Assembly: GCA_022600335.1 (NCBI GenBank)
Contig: JAHZKN010000282.1
Coordinates: 1-5,442, forward strand
Direction of reading: 5' to 3'
Origin: Alphaproteobacteria bacterium
Lineage (GTDB): Bacteria > Pseudomonadota > Alphaproteobacteria > Rhizobiales > Hyphomicrobiaceae
Length of the DNA stretch: 5,442 nucleotides
Numbering within the stretch: the stretch's first letter is position 1; each line of letters opens with the position of its first letter. The notes beneath the pieces were generated by a model. That model saw only the letters and a program-made list of their open reading frames with translations, did not search any database and was not told the DNA's origin. A program made the position numbers and the translations under genes. Shown in pieces: positions 4,290-5,442 of this stretch.

Positions 4290-5279
4290 TCAGCCAGACA
4301 CAATGGTGCCCTTCGGCATATTGAAGCCGCGCAGAAACTCTGCTGCGGTGGCAACGCGACGTCCGGCCCGCTGCACCTTTAGCAAGCGGAGTGCCCCTGT
4401 GGCGCAGGCAATGGTTAAACCCTCATCGAGCACAGTCCCCGGCGGGGAAAGTGGAGCCTTTGCACTGTCATCGCCGCCGAAGCCGAGACCCGCAAGTTCG
4501 CGGCTGCCGGCAACCCGAGATTCAAGCACCTTAATCCGATTGAGGCTGCCGGATGGATCTCTGACTTCAAACCAGGCACCGGGAAAAGGCGACAGGCCGC
4601 GAACATGGTTGTGAACTGTGTCTGCTGGACGATCGAAGTCCATGCGCGCCTCAGACTTTTCAAGTTTGCGCGCATATGTAACGCCAGCAGCGGATTGCGG
4701 ATGCTCTGGCAACGTACCTTTCTCAAGTTCAGCTAACGCCTCAACCATCAAATCAGCACCACAGGTCGCAATATGGTCGTGCAGGTCGCCTGCCGTCATA
4801 TTGGGGTCAATTGCAACGCGATGTTCTAAGCAGATTGGACCCGTATCAAGGCCCTCATCCATACGCATAACGGTTGCCGCTGTCACAGCATCGCCACTCA
4901 TAATTGCGCGTTGAATGGGAGCAGCACCGCGCCAGCGCGGCAACTTAGAGGCATGGAGATTAAAGCAACCCAACTTGGTTCCACTGACAATCGACTGCGG
5001 CAGTAACAATCCGTAAGCGACAACAACGGCTGCATCTGCTTCAAGGCTGAGAAACTTTTTCTGCGCATCGCCGGACTTGAACGTCACCGGCGTTTCAACA
5101 TGCAACCGCTGCGATTGAGCGACGACATGGACAGGCGATTTGCGCTCTTCCATGCCCCGCCCCGCTGGACGCGGTGGCTGTGTGTAGACGGCAACGATGT
5201 CATGACCCGCAGCCACAATCTGACGCAGACACGGCACAGAAAAGGCAGGCGTTCCCATAAACACAAGACGCAGCGCCAT
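4290..5279 (-). CDS. fmt: Methionyl-tRNA formyltransferase
   Basis: Protein of 329 residues, slightly longer than the E. coli enzyme. It formylates the amino group of methionine on initiator tRNA, using 10-formyltetrahydrofolate, before translation starts in the cytoplasm. The N-terminal Rossmann-like domain opens with RLVFMGTPAFSVP (4-16). The catalytic triad is intact: Asn107 and His109 in FNLHASKLPRWRGAAPIQ (106-123) and Asp145 in MDEGLDTGPI (140-149). The loop reads SKLPR where SLLPR is commoner. The C-terminal OB-like tRNA-binding domain runs from about 203, with ARKLEKSEARMDF, VRGLSPFPGAWF and GTVLDEGLTIACATGALRLLKVQRAGR. A Gly/Asp/Ser-rich insert around 258-278 explains the extra length. 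The start is set by homology; the upstream ribosome binding site is poor (GGGG about 12 bases before). def often precedes fmt in this group, but the bases up to 5442 show no def sequence. Confidence 0.97.
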   Translation of the reverse strand: MALRLVFMGTPAFSVPCLRQIVAAGHDIVAVYTQPPRPAGRGMEERKSPVHVVAQSQRLHVETPVTFKSGDAQKKFLSLEADAAVVVAYGLLLPQSIVSGTKLGCFNLHASKLPRWRGAAPIQRAIMSGDAVTAATVMRMDEGLDTGPICLEHRVAIDPNMTAGDLHDHIATCGADLMVEALAELEKGTLPEHPQSAAGVTYARKLEKSEARMDFDRPADTVHNHVRGLSPFPGAWFEVRDPSGSLNRIKVLESRVAGSRELAGLGFGGDDSAKAPLSPPGTVLDEGLTIACATGALRLLKVQRAGRRVATAAEFLRGFNMPKGTIVSG

Positions 5280-5442
5280 GCACGAAGTACCCCGCTGATT
5301 CCAACTTCAAGATCTGGCCAAATTCGAGCCTATCCAAATTCACGGCCTGAGCAAATATGCAACTTGGGTGACGATTGTATCGCTTCGCACCTCGATGCCA
5401 CCGCAATATACCACCGCTACGCGGTCGCATCACCACGCGTCA

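Noticed and set aside
5413..5425. Small stem-loop ACCGC-TAC-GCGGT upstream of fmt
   Set aside because: Five base pairs without a T-run or any nearby gene end are expected by chance in DNA of this composition.
5200..5436. Minus-strand frame over the fmt start, possibly an upstream def gene
   Set aside because: The translation has none of the peptide deformylase motifs (GxGLAAxQ, EGCLS, HExDH) and overlaps fmt.

Overview
The window looks like chromosomal DNA from an alphaproteobacterium, probably of the order Hyphomicrobiales (Rhizobiales). That placement is an inference. It rests on the fmt/truA neighbourhood, on protein families I recall mainly from that order, and on short intergenic repeats of the kind seen in Bradyrhizobium and relatives. 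Nothing here fixes genus or species. Almost every real gene lies on the minus strand. The one exception is a short plus-strand gene or gene remnant near the left end.

Layout from the right end, following minus-strand transcription. (1) fmt (5279 to 4290), methionyl-tRNA formyltransferase, complete. The 163 bases upstream of it show no gene I can support. (2) A 142-residue secreted protein (4159 to 3731). Its leader contains a possible Shine-Dalgarno/anti-Shine-Dalgarno pair, and a TTAA-rich palindromic site lies further upstream. (3) A cluster of inverted repeats ending in a textbook intrinsic terminator (3618 to 3581). (4) truA (3559 to 2810), tRNA pseudouridine 38-40 synthase, which begins only 21 bases after that terminator. 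(5) A small secreted four-cysteine protein (2610 to 2188) with its own promoter candidate and a good ribosome binding site. (6) A conserved cytoplasmic protein rich in Trp and Cys (1998 to 1477). (7) A DUF899 thioredoxin-like protein (1346 to 663). (8) The first 13 codons of a gene leaving the window at base 1, whose CxCG start fits the GFA/CENP-V family.

Between (7) and (8) lies about 620 bases of mostly non-coding DNA. It holds degenerate stem-loop repeats of the TGTCCGCT type. It also holds a 49-codon plus-strand ORF (429 to 578) with a promoter candidate, an excellent ribosome binding site and the N-terminal signature of the widespread 'GP(x)T(x)EGKA..S..NA.(R/K)HGL' family. The ORF stops just after that signature, so it looks like a truncated gene.

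fmt and truA are translation and tRNA-modification housekeeping genes that often sit next to each other in this group. Here they are separated by a secreted-protein gene and a strong terminator. The remaining genes are single accessory genes separated by gaps of about 130 to 200 bases and do not look like one pathway. I see no CRISPR array, tRNA, rRNA, transposase, prophage or defence system, and no convincing evidence of a new multi-gene system. The points most worth a second look are the terminator against truA, the truncated HGL-signature gene, the leader pairing ahead of the 142-residue protein, and the degenerate repeats.
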